Positions 39,163 to 48,797 of a DNA stretch of 64,000 nt are shown here, piece after piece. Under the pieces are notes generated by a model. That model worked only from the letters and a program-made list of their open reading frames with translations. It did no database searches and was not told the DNA's origin. A program made the position numbers and the translations under genes. The number at the start of each line of letters is the position of its first letter. The first letter of the stretch is position 1. The stretch comes from an uncultured Fodinibius sp. (GTDB taxonomy: Bacteria > Bacteroidota > Rhodothermia > Balneolales > Balneolaceae). Location of the stretch: positions 372,001 to 436,000 of the forward strand of contig CAJXMJ010000001.1 in the NCBI GenBank assembly GCA_913056455.1, in the 5' to 3' direction.

Positions 39163-42100
39163 TTAATTATCATACTTCTTCAATAGCTCAAAATATTGCT
39201 CAATTAAGCGCTGGTAGTCATCCGAAAACGAAGTATAATCCGGATCATTAATCATTTTGCGGACCTGTTTTTGGAGTTCCTCAAGGGGGGTGACTTCCGG
39301 TGATGCTCGTTGTTCCCGCTCCTCTGCAGTTGTGGCTTCACGACGTTCCTCTTTGCCACGTTCTTGTACCGCTTTTTCGGCGTTAAGCATGCGCGATAAA
39401 ATATTTTGTTGGCGCTGCATCAGTTGTTGATTCAATTGCCCCCCGCGCAAATCATTAATGGCATCTTCCATCTGCTCCGACATTCGTTCCAGCTCACTCA
39501 GTACGCGATCCCCTGATTCAAGCTCACCGCGGCGCTGTAATTCTCGAAGCTGTTTCCTGATTTTATTTTGCTGCTTTGCCAGCTGGTTGAGACGCTCCAT
39601 TTGGTCCTGAGACAAGCGGTTGCCCTGAATGTCATTAATCATTTCCTGAATCTGTTTGTTGATTCGCTGTTGTTCTCCCGACATCTTTTTTATCTGGTCC
39701 ATAAGCTGCTGCATGCTCATGGCACCGCCCGAGCCACCACCTTGTTGATTAAGCTGATCCAGGAGTGATGTAATCATAGTCGTCAGTTCATTGATGCCTC
39801 CCAGCGACTGTCGTTGTGCATGAGTAGCGTTAGAACCGTCACGTTCCGCTAACAGGTCAACTGCACGTGATAAATGATTTTCAACTTCGGTTTTCTTTTT
39901 ATTAATGCGATTTGAAAAGCTGGGAATTTCAGATGAAATCTGAAAAAGAGAATCCGAAAGCATCGTAAACTGACTGGATATATTTCGTTCCTTACGGGCC
40001 TTATCAATAAAAGCACTGGATTGCGGCGGGATTGTTTCCGTCTCCTTGGTCAACTCTTCTTGATTCAATGAAAGGTTGATAAGTGAGTGTAAAACGTATT
40101 CGAGGGCGGCCCTGTTAACCTGGCGACGCTGTTGATTAAGCTGTTGTTTGGCACTGCGCATCTGCTGTGCTTGTTGCTGCAGTTGCTGTTGGATATTCTG
40201 CTGCTGTTTTTGGATGTCGGAATTTTTTTGGGGAGATGACTGCTCTTTAAGTTTTTTAATATTTTCTTGCAGTTCTTTCTGAATGTCATTCAGTTTTTTG
40301 CTGCTTTGTTGCTGTAGTTTCTCAACTTGAGGTTTGGCTTTTTCGGGGGCTGTATCGTTTATCTTGTCTAACTGTTCCTGTAGGTCTGATAAGTCCTCCC
40401 GGATTGATTCCTGTTGTTCTATCTCTTGTGGGGATATCTCATTGGATTCACTAATCGCTTTTTCCTGTTCGGCCAACTTTTCAAGGGATTGGGCGGCTTT
40501 TTCCAAATCGCTGTTCAACTTCAAAGATTTGAACAGGTTGAGAGTGCGGTGTATGCGTTGGCGGTACTGCTCTTCATTGAACTCATAATTTTCAAGTGCT
40601 TTACGCATTTCATCAGGATTCATTTCGCCAAGCGAATTGCGAAGTTCTTCCAAGGCTTTTTCAAGTTCCGGATCATTTATTTCCTTCATCAGCTTCTGGA
40701 GCTCATCATAGGCCTCTAAAGTCTCCGGGGACATGGCCTGATTTTGCTCAATCTCTTTTCGGATTTCCTCAAACTTTTGATTTAATTCTTCGACCTTCTT
40801 ATCAATTTCCTGCCGCTCTTTTTCAACTTCTTCGAGCTGTTGCTTCTGTTCCCAGTCGGTTTTGGGATTTTGCTGGAGTCGCTGCTTAAACTGATCGTAT
40901 TGCTGCTGCATTTGATCAAACGACTGGGATACGTCTTCGAGTGATTCGGTTACCTCGCGCTCTTTATAGTCCAGCTCCTCCATATACTCCGTGGTAGATG
41001 GAAAAGTAATCATCATTTTTTGGGAGAGACCTTTTTTTCGTCCGTTATAGCGATCATTGTCAAAGACTTCAATCCAATAGGTTATTTGGTCGCGAGCCTT
41101 GGGATTTAAATCGGGAAGATTCCACTGATACGATTGTTGCTCATTGATAGCAGGCTTGGGCAATGTTATCGATCCTTTTTCCGGTTCGGGGGTAAAAGCG
41201 CGCTGTAATTCATAGTGAAGCTCAGCTTCAGTGAGACCAAAATCATCACTGGCCTCATATTCTACTGTTAATGGTTCGGCGGTTTTCATTTGTATGTTTT
41301 CGGAGGGGCTAACTAAATCAACATACGGGGACTGATCTTGCCGGGGATCAACAATAAACCTGAATTTATTTTCATTCCTCAGGCCTGCCTCATCCCGCAT
41401 GTGAAAAGAGATAGTATCTACAGCTCCAACCTTCGTTTTAATTGTAAATAGATTCTTTTGGCTGGAGTCCCTGCTGACAGAAAGGGTATCATCAAGATTC
41501 GAGCTAATGTACTGTAATTTAGATAAGGACTTATTTGTAAGGGCTTCAATTTCGATAGTAGAACCTTGGTAAGCCTGTATCTTGGAAAAGGGGTAACTGT
41601 AGGATGTCGAGTTGAGTTTCGTATAGGTCGGAGGAATAACATTTAACGTTAGTTGCTCAAATCGGGGACGGAGTTGTACATTGATGTCATACTTTTTGCT
41701 CTCAAATCCGTCCATAATAACATAATAACTGCCGTCAGTTGTGAGCGAGATGGGAGCAAAAGCAGCCTTTAGTTGTTCAAGTGTTTTTGGACTCCTGCGG
41801 CGGTATCCTTCTTCTATATCAGTTTTGAAGGCAAGGAATATATTTGTTGGAATCTGATCCTGAAAGCGAATAGAAGGTGAAAATGAATTTCCGTGTTCGA
41901 GTGTCAGGGACCCGGGATCTATAACGAAATTATAGGGGTTGGGAGGAGAAAAGGTTTTATGTGGACTGGTCAACCGCTCTATAGCAGAGGGGTAGTAAAA
42001 GCTAAACAGGATGAACAGTAATAATCCTCCAACAGCAGCAATAGCGCTTCGTTTATACAGTTTGTGCAGAGAATGATGTTGGGTGAACCTTCGGAGTTTA

Positions 42101-42519
42101 TTCTTTGTGGTTTGATAATCTAGCGCAGAGATATTTTGATCGATTGCCGCTTTGTGAAGGGAGTCTCCGTTTTGGTCTCTATAGTATAAGTCCAAAGAAT
42201 CGGCAAGTTCGGGGGTCTCTTCATTACGACTAAAGTGGTAATAAATATCTTTGAAAGAAGGTAGGTCCCGTGTTTTGTAGAAGAATACGGTTGTGATAAC
42301 TGCAGATACCAGCAAGAAAACAAGTGCAGTGAGTTTTACAACGGATGAGAGATAATAAACGGCTTCAAAAATCCCGAGAATTGTAACGCCGACAAATAGG
42401 ATAACTGCAAAAATAGCTCCAAGAGCTATATAAAAGTTTCTTGAAAGGATCCGTTGGGTTTGTTGAACGATATCAACAAACGGGCGAACTAATTTGTCTA
42501 TGGATTGTTCTTTGCTCAT
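39163..42519 (-). CDS. DUF4175-like very large membrane-anchored coiled-coil protein
   Basis: N-terminal TM segments followed by an approximately 800-aa Q/E/K-rich coiled coil; resembles Bacteroidota DUF4175 proteins. Confidence 0.75.
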   Translation of the reverse strand: MSKEQSIDKLVRPFVDIVQQTQRILSRNFYIALGAIFAVILFVGVTILGIFEAVYYLSSVVKLTALVFLLVSAVITTVFFYKTRDLPSFKDIYYHFSRNEETPELADSLDLYYRDQNGDSLHKAAIDQNISALDYQTTKNKLRRFTQHHSLHKLYKRSAIAAVGGLLLFILFSFYYPSAIERLTSPHKTFSPPNPYNFVIDPGSLTLEHGNSFSPSIRFQDQIPTNIFLAFKTDIEEGYRRRSPKTLEQLKAAFAPISLTTDGSYYVIMDGFESKKYDINVQLRPRFEQLTLNVIPPTYTKLNSTSYSYPFSKIQAYQGSTIEIEALTNKSLSKLQYISSNLDDTLSVSRDSSQKNLFTIKTKVGAVDTISFHMRDEAGLRNENKFRFIVDPRQDQSPYVDLVSPSENIQMKTAEPLTVEYEASDDFGLTEAELHYELQRAFTPEPEKGSITLPKPAINEQQSYQWNLPDLNPKARDQITYWIEVFDNDRYNGRKKGLSQKMMITFPSTTEYMEELDYKEREVTESLEDVSQSFDQMQQQYDQFKQRLQQNPKTDWEQKQQLEEVEKERQEIDKKVEELNQKFEEIRKEIEQNQAMSPETLEAYDELQKLMKEINDPELEKALEELRNSLGEMNPDEMRKALENYEFNEEQYRQRIHRTLNLFKSLKLNSDLEKAAQSLEKLAEQEKAISESNEISPQEIEQQESIREDLSDLQEQLDKINDTAPEKAKPQVEKLQQQSSKKLNDIQKELQENIKKLKEQSSPQKNSDIQKQQQNIQQQLQQQAQQMRSAKQQLNQQRRQVNRAALEYVLHSLINLSLNQEELTKETETIPPQSSAFIDKARKERNISSQFTMLSDSLFQISSEIPSFSNRINKKKTEVENHLSRAVDLLAERDGSNATHAQRQSLGGINELTTMITSLLDQLNQQGGGSGGAMSMQQLMDQIKKMSGEQQRINKQIQEMINDIQGNRLSQDQMERLNQLAKQQNKIRKQLRELQRRGELESGDRVLSELERMSEQMEDAINDLRGGQLNQQLMQRQQNILSRMLNAEKAVQERGKEERREATTAEEREQRASPEVTPLEELQKQVRKMINDPDYTSFSDDYQRLIEQYFELLKKYDN

Positions 42520-42646
42520 TACCGTAAGATAAATCGAAGTGGAGTCAATTATATTACGTTAAATAAACGAAAATATTGGGTACTCCAATACCACCTTGTT
42601 GAAGTTTTTGCAGTGCGATGGCTATGCAAAGCAAAGAAGAATTAAC

Positions 42647-43528
42647 TTAGCTGCCGATATCATTGAGGGTTAACTTTTCGTCAACAGCATACTTTCCACT
42701 TTCCTTTTTTACAGTTAGCAGCTCTTGATCTGCATCGTGCTCCAGGAAGAGATACCAATTATTATCAACAGCTTGATCGAGGTAACGCTCCTTTTCATTA
42801 AGAGTAGTTACGGGATACATATCGTAACCCATGACCCAGGGCAGGGGCAGATGTACGTGAGTAGGAATTAAATCAGCCGCAAAAACGACCGTATTCTGTT
42901 CGTCCGATATTTTTGGGAGTTGCTGACCAATGGTATGACCGTCAACGGGCAGTGCTTCCAGTCCATCCTCATAGGTGTGCTTTTCCTCTACCAAATTCAG
43001 TTTATCCCAGTTTTTTATGGGATTGATGTTGTCGGGAAGAAAGCTGGCCTTCTCCCGAGCATTGGGATCCGTTGCAGTTTCAAGTTGTTTCTTAGTTACA
43101 TGGTATGTAGCGTTGGGGAAGGTATGTTGGATATCTCCTTGATCATCGTAATAAGTAGTACCTCCGCAATGATCAAAATGAAGATGGGAGAAGATAACGT
43201 CCGTAATATCTTCTGGTTTAAAGCCATATTCGTTGAGCGAACTTAGTAAATCGGAATGCTCGTAGTCCAGCTGATAGATCTGCTCGAACTTATCATCAAA
43301 TTTAGTGCCCGATCCGTTATCCACCAGGTAAAGCTTGTCCGTTTTTTTTGATTCTATAAGCAGGCACCGCATCGCCATGTGGATGCGGTTTTTGTCATCA
43401 ACATCAATATATCGGGACCATAAGGTTTTTGGAACTACACCAAACATTGCTCCGCCGTCGAGGCGAAATCTGCCGGCTTCGATGCTGTATAAGTTAAATG
43501 GTCCAATGGATGTTTGTGATTTCTTCAT
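42647..43528 (-). CDS. MBL-fold metallo-hydrolase
   Basis: DVIFSHLHFDHCGGTTYYD, LPVDGHTIGQQLPKI, VVFAADLIPTHVH. Confidence 0.92.
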   Translation of the reverse strand: MKKSQTSIGPFNLYSIEAGRFRLDGGAMFGVVPKTLWSRYIDVDDKNRIHMAMRCLLIESKKTDKLYLVDNGSGTKFDDKFEQIYQLDYEHSDLLSSLNEYGFKPEDITDVIFSHLHFDHCGGTTYYDDQGDIQHTFPNATYHVTKKQLETATDPNAREKASFLPDNINPIKNWDKLNLVEEKHTYEDGLEALPVDGHTIGQQLPKISDEQNTVVFAADLIPTHVHLPLPWVMGYDMYPVTTLNEKERYLDQAVDNNWYLFLEHDADQELLTVKKESGKYAVDEKLTLNDIGS

Positions 43529-43581
43529 TGATAAGGAATGTGATTGGGTGTCGAATGGATTAGCACCAGAAAAACTGCTAA

Positions 43582-43902
43582 TTAAAGTTTTTCAAGAAGT
43601 TGATTAAGGAAGAGACGAATTTCTTTTAAATCTTTTTTTACACTAACCGGTATTTCTTTGGAATCGTCTTCATCATCTTTCTTAAGTACTTGCTGAGCCC
43701 CCTCAGTACTGTACTTTTTCTCTTGGATCAGCTCCTTCAGTTTTAAAATTGTCTCAATATCATTTTCTTTGTAAACGCGGTTACCGGCTTTATTTTTTTT
43801 GGGGTTGAGTTCATCAAAAACGGTTTCCCAATAGCGCAATACATGCGCTTCGACGTCGGTAATGTCGCTGACTTCACCTATAGAGTAATAAAGTTTTTTC
43901 AT
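43582..43902 (-). CDS. MerR-family transcriptional regulator
   Basis: YYSIGEVSDITDVEAHVLRYWETVFDELNPKKNKAGNRVYKENDIETILKLKELIQE. Confidence 0.93.
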   Translation of the reverse strand: MKKLYYSIGEVSDITDVEAHVLRYWETVFDELNPKKNKAGNRVYKENDIETILKLKELIQEKKYSTEGAQQVLKKDDEDDSKEIPVSVKKDLKEIRLFLNQLLEKL

Positions 43903-43990
43903 AAGAGGACTAAAAGCGTATCTTTATTGCTAATTATACATCATCTGGTGCATTATTTCTAACTCTTTGGTACAAAATATTTAAAAAACA

Positions 43991-44947
43991 TTGCCTGAAA
44001 AAGATTTAAACAGATCAGACATAGAAATAAGTATTGTAGTTCCCCTGCTTAATGAGGCTGAGTCGGTCCTTGAGCTGACCGAAAAGGTACATGAGGCACT
44101 ATCTGACAATCACCGCTATGAGCTTATTTTTGTAGATGACGGATCGACCGATCAATCCTGGCAGGAGATCAGGAAGGTGACGGAAGGGAAAGAGCATGTC
44201 TCAGGAATTCGGTTGCAGCGCAATTATGGTAAGAGTTCAGCATTACAGGCCGGCTTTGAAAATGCTGATGGTGACTATATTGCAACCATGGATGCAGATC
44301 TGCAGGACGATCCCAATGAAATTCCTTTAATGCTGCAACAGCTTAAGGAAGAAGATCTGCATCTTGTGAGCGGATGGAAGAAAGAGCGTCATGATCCCAT
44401 ATCGAAAACGGTGCCGTCACGCTTTTTTAATAAAGTGACATCGTTGGTTACGGGTATTAACCTCAACGATTTTAATTGTGGGCTTAAAGTGTACCGTGCC
44501 GATGTTATTGAGAATATTTATCTGTATGGCGAATTGCATCGTTACATACCTTTTTTAGCCAAGCTCGAAGGTTACGATCGTATCGGGGAAAAGGTGGTAA
44601 AGCATCACCCAAGAAAGTATGGGGAAACCAAATTTGGGCTTTCTCGATTTATGCATGGGTTTTTAGATCTGTTGACCCTGCTGTTTGTAACCCGATATCT
44701 GCAGCGGCCTATGCACTTTTTTGGCACATTAGGATTTCTCTTCCTGCTTTTAGGCGGAGCTATTAATGCCTACTTGTCCATTGATAAAATATTTTTTGGA
44801 GAGCCCATCGGTGATCGTCCGCTGTTGCTGTTGGGAGTAATGTTAATGGTGTTGGGAGCCCAGATATTTTCTATTGGCTTCCTGGGAGAACTCATTCAAA
44901 AGCGGAATGAAAAGCAACAGAAACCCAATATCAGAGAAAAAGTGTAG
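43991..44947 (+). CDS. Glycosyltransferase family 2 (DPM1/GtrB-like, two C-terminal TM helices)
   Basis: TTG start in ORF track; ISIVVPLLNEAESVLELTEKV, LIFVDDGSTDQSWQEI, YIATMDADLQDDPNEIP. Confidence 0.92.
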   Translation: MPEKDLNRSDIEISIVVPLLNEAESVLELTEKVHEALSDNHRYELIFVDDGSTDQSWQEIRKVTEGKEHVSGIRLQRNYGKSSALQAGFENADGDYIATMDADLQDDPNEIPLMLQQLKEEDLHLVSGWKKERHDPISKTVPSRFFNKVTSLVTGINLNDFNCGLKVYRADVIENIYLYGELHRYIPFLAKLEGYDRIGEKVVKHHPRKYGETKFGLSRFMHGFLDLLTLLFVTRYLQRPMHFFGTLGFLFLLLGGAINAYLSIDKIFFGEPIGDRPLLLLGVMLMVLGAQIFSIGFLGELIQKRNEKQQKPNIREKV

Positions 44948-45014
44948 AAAGTTTAAGATATGGGACTGGTATACTTTAAACAGAATTTAGTAATTGTTAA
45001 GATCGTTTTTGTTA

Positions 45015-45839
45015 ATGAGTCGTATTGCCTACGATCCGGTTAAGGACCGGTTTGCACAGATTATTCGTCGCTTTCGTTTCTTGCGGACGCTCTTCTATAA
45101 AGTTTTGGATCTGTTTTTTTTACGAAGCTGGTATATCCGAAGAATACTGCGACGGTATGGCTCTGAAATAGATGCAAAAGGGGATTGGAGGCTGCTAGAC
45201 GCCGGTTCGGGATTTGGTCAGTACGATCGATTTATCTTACAGGAATTTAATAATGTTAATGTACAAGCGGTTGATGTTAAAAAGGATTACCTGGAGGACT
45301 CTCGCCGTTATTTTGAACGCGAAATTGATGCCGGACGTATCACTTTTAAAAAGGAAGATCTGCTCGGGATTGATTATGAAGATCTGTTCGACTTTGCGAT
45401 CTGTGTGGATGTATTAGAACACATAGAAGAGGATGAAAAGGTGATACAAAATATTAACCGTTCCTTACAGTCCGGCGGATACTTTCTGATGCATTCTCCC
45501 TCCATCTATTCAGAGGAAGATGCGGATGGTGATGAAAGTTTCGTGGATGAACATGCACGACCGGGATATTCAAAAAGTGATATCAGGGATAAATTAGAGA
45601 AATCTGGTTTTACCGTCTTGGATGTAGCCTATACTTATGGGACCAAGGGCCATCTGGCATGGGAGCTTATCATCAAATATCCCATGCTCTGGCTTAATAA
45701 AATCAAACTCTGGGCACTGCCAGTAATGGCTATTTATTACATCCCGGTATTGCCTTTGAGCCTTACACTAATGGCGTTGGATATTCGTGACGAAAACGAA
45801 CGCGGTGCAGGAATTTATGCATTGGCTCAAAAGCAATAA
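45015..45839 (+). CDS. Class I SAM-dependent methyltransferase
   Basis: ATG at 45015 preferred over the TTG at 44994; WRLLDAGSGFGQYDRFILQEF, FDFAICVDVLEHIEEDEKVIQNINRSLQSGGYFLMHSPS. Confidence 0.88.
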   Translation: MSRIAYDPVKDRFAQIIRRFRFLRTLFYKVLDLFFLRSWYIRRILRRYGSEIDAKGDWRLLDAGSGFGQYDRFILQEFNNVNVQAVDVKKDYLEDSRRYFEREIDAGRITFKKEDLLGIDYEDLFDFAICVDVLEHIEEDEKVIQNINRSLQSGGYFLMHSPSIYSEEDADGDESFVDEHARPGYSKSDIRDKLEKSGFTVLDVAYTYGTKGHLAWELIIKYPMLWLNKIKLWALPVMAIYYIPVLPLSLTLMALDIRDENERGAGIYALAQKQ

Positions 45840-45855
45840 CCTTGGAAATAATTTT

Positions 45856-46740
45856 TTAGCTGGTTTCTTTCTTTGAGCTTTCCAAAATTGTTTCGGGTTG
45901 AGAACTTTGATCACCAATCATGACCAACAGAGGGACCTTTGAATAGAAAGACATCTCTTTGGAAAGATTGCGGTTTGTTAGCTTTTCCCAGAACGATTTT
46001 TTATATCGGACCATAACTAATAATGAATTAGGACGATCTGCCAAGAATTGGCTAACTGTCGGGAAGAAATCCAGTTCATACTCGTGGTGGAAAGAGATAT
46101 TATCAAATTTAATGTGTTCTTTTACCAGATCTCGAAATCCGCGGAATTTTATCTCTGATTCCATATTTTTTTGATCGCTGACATGCAATACATCAACAGA
46201 TGAGTTGAACAGTTTGGCAAAGTCGATAGAGTTAGATAGTGCGGTCAAATCTCCTTTCTTATAATCACTGGTAAAAATTAGATTCTCGAAATTGTCCAAA
46301 CTGCTACCGGTGGGTACCGCTAGCACGGGGACGGGAGATTTTTGGATAACGCTGGAGGCTACACTTCCCAATATAACATTGCGATCACCGGTTACGCCTT
46401 TGGTGCCCATTACTATAAGATCTATGGACCGTTCATCTACCTGACTAAGTAAAGCCGTTACGGTCTGTCCATCCTGCACGACGGTTGAGATTTCCAAGCT
46501 ATCAAAACGATCTCCTTCAAGGCTGTTCAAGAGTTTATCAAAGTTACTGGAGCTATCATCAATAACCTGATCACGTGTCTTTTCAAAATCAGGGGCGATA
46601 TCCATTGTCTCCTGGGTAGCATGGAAGAGAGTTAGTTTGGCATCTGTTTTGAGGGCAATTTCTGCAGCAAATGGCAATGCTCTCTCTGCGTTCTTCGAGA
46701 AATCTGTAGGAAAAAAGATGTGATTTATTGAATAAGCCAT
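45856..46740 (-). CDS. Universal stress protein (tandem UspA domains)
   Basis: MAYSINHIFFPTDFSKNAERALPFAAEIA; LIVMGTKGVTGDRNVILGSVASSVIQKSPVPVLAVP. ATG at 46740 preferred over the 46809 start in the ORF track. Confidence 0.92.
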   Translation of the reverse strand: MAYSINHIFFPTDFSKNAERALPFAAEIALKTDAKLTLFHATQETMDIAPDFEKTRDQVIDDSSSNFDKLLNSLEGDRFDSLEISTVVQDGQTVTALLSQVDERSIDLIVMGTKGVTGDRNVILGSVASSVIQKSPVPVLAVPTGSSLDNFENLIFTSDYKKGDLTALSNSIDFAKLFNSSVDVLHVSDQKNMESEIKFRGFRDLVKEHIKFDNISFHHEYELDFFPTVSQFLADRPNSLLVMVRYKKSFWEKLTNRNLSKEMSFYSKVPLLVMIGDQSSQPETILESSKKETS

Positions 46741-46842
46741 AGCGATATTTTTTAAGTGATTTATAGTCTTCGTAAATACAAGACCAAAAAATTTTTGATG
46801 ATGTAACACCCTCTCTTACAGGCTTATAATTAATGTAAGCAA

Positions 46843-46860
46843 TTACCTGTTAACAGGTAA
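46843..46860. promoter_or_regulatory. 18-bp perfect palindrome TTACCTGTTAACAGGTAA in the divergent USP/oxidoreductase gap
   Basis: Perfect dyad centred on GTTAAC, between divergent genes. Confidence 0.6.
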
Positions 46861-46870
46861 ATAAATATTT

Positions 46871-46919
46871 GTAGGGTTACCTTTAAAACAAATCGTGTAG
46901 GGGATAACCTTATAAAAAC
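46871..46919. repeat. Imperfect tandem direct repeat GTAGGG(G)(A)TtACCTT(A)TaAAAaC
   Basis: GTAGGGTTACCTTTAAAAC (46871-46889) and GTAGGGGATAACCTTATAAAAAC (46897-46919), 26-bp period, next to the palindrome. Confidence 0.5.
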
Positions 46920-47013
46920 TCGGGACTCTTAACTACTTTATCTGTTGGGATAGCACTTCGGATTTTGCTGAAAAATTAGCCATTATAAATAAAAATATTG
47001 ATACGCTTTTATT

Positions 47014-48288
47014 ATGAATGGCCAACCACATATACTCGTTTTAGGCTGCAACTTTGCAGGATTAACAACAGCTCGTTACATACGAGAATATGCGGGTGAT
47101 AATGTTAAAATCACTTGCATGGACCGTAAGCCTTATCTAACATTTATTCCCAATATTCCCATTGAAGTTTGGAATAATAATAACCCTGAGCGTTCACTTC
47201 ACTTACACTTTATCAAATTTCTGGATCGTGACAATATCGATTTTATTCAGGGAGAAGTTCAGGGTATAGATGTGGAGAACCGATCTGTTAATTTTAAACC
47301 GGTAGAACGTTCAGGATCTGCTTTAGAAGAGGTTGATTATGATTACCTTGTTATTGCATTGGGTAATAAACTGGCCTTTGATGAAATAGAGGGATTCGGA
47401 AAATATGGGCATACCTTCACTGATACCTATTATGGTGATAAAGTACGTCGGTATCTACATGATGGTAGATACAAGGGAGGCCCCATTGTTATTGGATCAG
47501 ACTACTTTATCCAGGGAAAGAGTGACAAACTTCCCGAAATTCCTACAGCTGAAGCAGCGTGTGAGGGACCACCGGTGGAAATATCCTTTTCAATGGCCGA
47601 ATGGCTTCAAAAAAGAGGGTTAGGAGGGGCGGAGAATATCACATTGTTTACGCCCGCCGAAGTTATTGCTGAGGATGCGGGAGAGAAGATCTTAGATCAA
47701 CTACTTCCCATGTTTAACGAGATGGGATATGGTTATAAAGCCAATACAAGAGGAATAAAGCGTCTGTACGAGGATGGTATTGAGTTTGAAGATGGCAGTA
47801 GCCTGGAAGCTGAAATGAAAATAATTTTTCCAAACTGGGAAGCACATGACTTCTTGAAGGGATTGCCTATCAGCGATGATCAGGGCTTTATCATTACTGA
47901 CCTCTATATGCGAAATCCGGATTATCCGGAAGTATTTGCTGTTGGTGATGCTGCTTCGATTACAGTTCCAAAACTTGGCTCTTTAGGACATATGGAGGCT
48001 GAAGTACTGGCCAAAGTGTTGGGACAAGAAGTCGGTGGTTATAATCCTGATGAAAAAAATGCTCCTCTGGAATTTGAACTAATCTGTATGGGGGATATGG
48101 GAGACCATAAAGGTTTCTATATGCATACTGATGAATGGTGGGGAGGAGATAAAAGCATATTAAAAATGGGGTATACACCTCATATGTTAAAGATGGGTTT
48201 TAAGTCAATGTATTATACCACGGGTGGAAAAATTCCTTCATGGGGATTACCGATGTCAGAATTTATTGCTGATCGCACGCTAATTTAA
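47014..48288 (+). CDS. NAD(P)/FAD-dependent oxidoreductase, sulfide:quinone oxidoreductase / NDH-2-like
   Basis: HILVLGCNFAGLTTARYIREYAGDNVKITCMDRKPYLTFIPNIP; DYDYLVIALGNKLAFDEIEGFG; IPTAEAACEGPPVEISFSMAEWL; NPDYPEVFAVGDAASI. Confidence 0.88.
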   Translation: MNGQPHILVLGCNFAGLTTARYIREYAGDNVKITCMDRKPYLTFIPNIPIEVWNNNNPERSLHLHFIKFLDRDNIDFIQGEVQGIDVENRSVNFKPVERSGSALEEVDYDYLVIALGNKLAFDEIEGFGKYGHTFTDTYYGDKVRRYLHDGRYKGGPIVIGSDYFIQGKSDKLPEIPTAEAACEGPPVEISFSMAEWLQKRGLGGAENITLFTPAEVIAEDAGEKILDQLLPMFNEMGYGYKANTRGIKRLYEDGIEFEDGSSLEAEMKIIFPNWEAHDFLKGLPISDDQGFIITDLYMRNPDYPEVFAVGDAASITVPKLGSLGHMEAEVLAKVLGQEVGGYNPDEKNAPLEFELICMGDMGDHKGFYMHTDEWWGGDKSILKMGYTPHMLKMGFKSMYYTTGGKIPSWGLPMSEFIADRTLI

Positions 48289-48306
48289 ACTCTAAAATCT
48301 AGGTTC

Positions 48307-48759
48307 ATGAATACGCAAAATGTCTTTAAAAAAGTCCAACAGGTAGGTGGAGGGTTAGCATTACTATCTGCTGCAGGAGTCGCTTATGCCGTGGCACGTC
48401 GACTCAATCACCGAAGGGGATATGAACGTCCCTTTGATCCCCAAAAAATAGTAGAATTAAAAGGAGAGGTGATCGAAGTGTCTAATTCCCAGGAAAACAA
48501 GGATGAAAAACATGGTGTCTCCCTCATCTTGGCTATCAAGAAAGAAGAGATTCCGGTTCATCTTGGGCCATTTTGGTATATAACTCGTCAGTTACATCAT
48601 TTTAAAAAAGGAGATAAGGTTGAGGTAAAAGGTTCTAAAGTTACCTTTAAGGATGCTGAGATTATTGTCGCTTCAGAGATACGGAAAGATAAAATGCAGA
48701 TGAAGCTACGAGATGAGCATGGTGTTCCCACGTGGCAAAGCTGGCGTAAAGTATCATAG
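48307..48759 (+). CDS. Hypothetical membrane-anchored protein with OB-fold-like C-terminal domain
   Basis: Intact ORF with N-terminal TM, then LKGEVIEVSNS...ILAIKKEEIPVHLGPFWYITRQLHHFKKGDKVEVKGSKVTFKDAEIIVASEIRKDKMQMKLRDEHGVPTWQ. Confidence 0.7.
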   Translation: MNTQNVFKKVQQVGGGLALLSAAGVAYAVARRLNHRRGYERPFDPQKIVELKGEVIEVSNSQENKDEKHGVSLILAIKKEEIPVHLGPFWYITRQLHHFKKGDKVEVKGSKVTFKDAEIIVASEIRKDKMQMKLRDEHGVPTWQSWRKVS

Positions 48760-48780
48760 GAGATTAAATATCCTATGATA
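48752..48780. terminator. 10-bp perfect hairpin overlapping the stop codon of the 48307 gene
   Basis: TATCATAGGA-N9-TCCTATGATA in a convergent gap; no strong U-tract on + strand. Confidence 0.5.
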
Positions 48781-48797
48781 TAGTCTTAGTCATAAGG

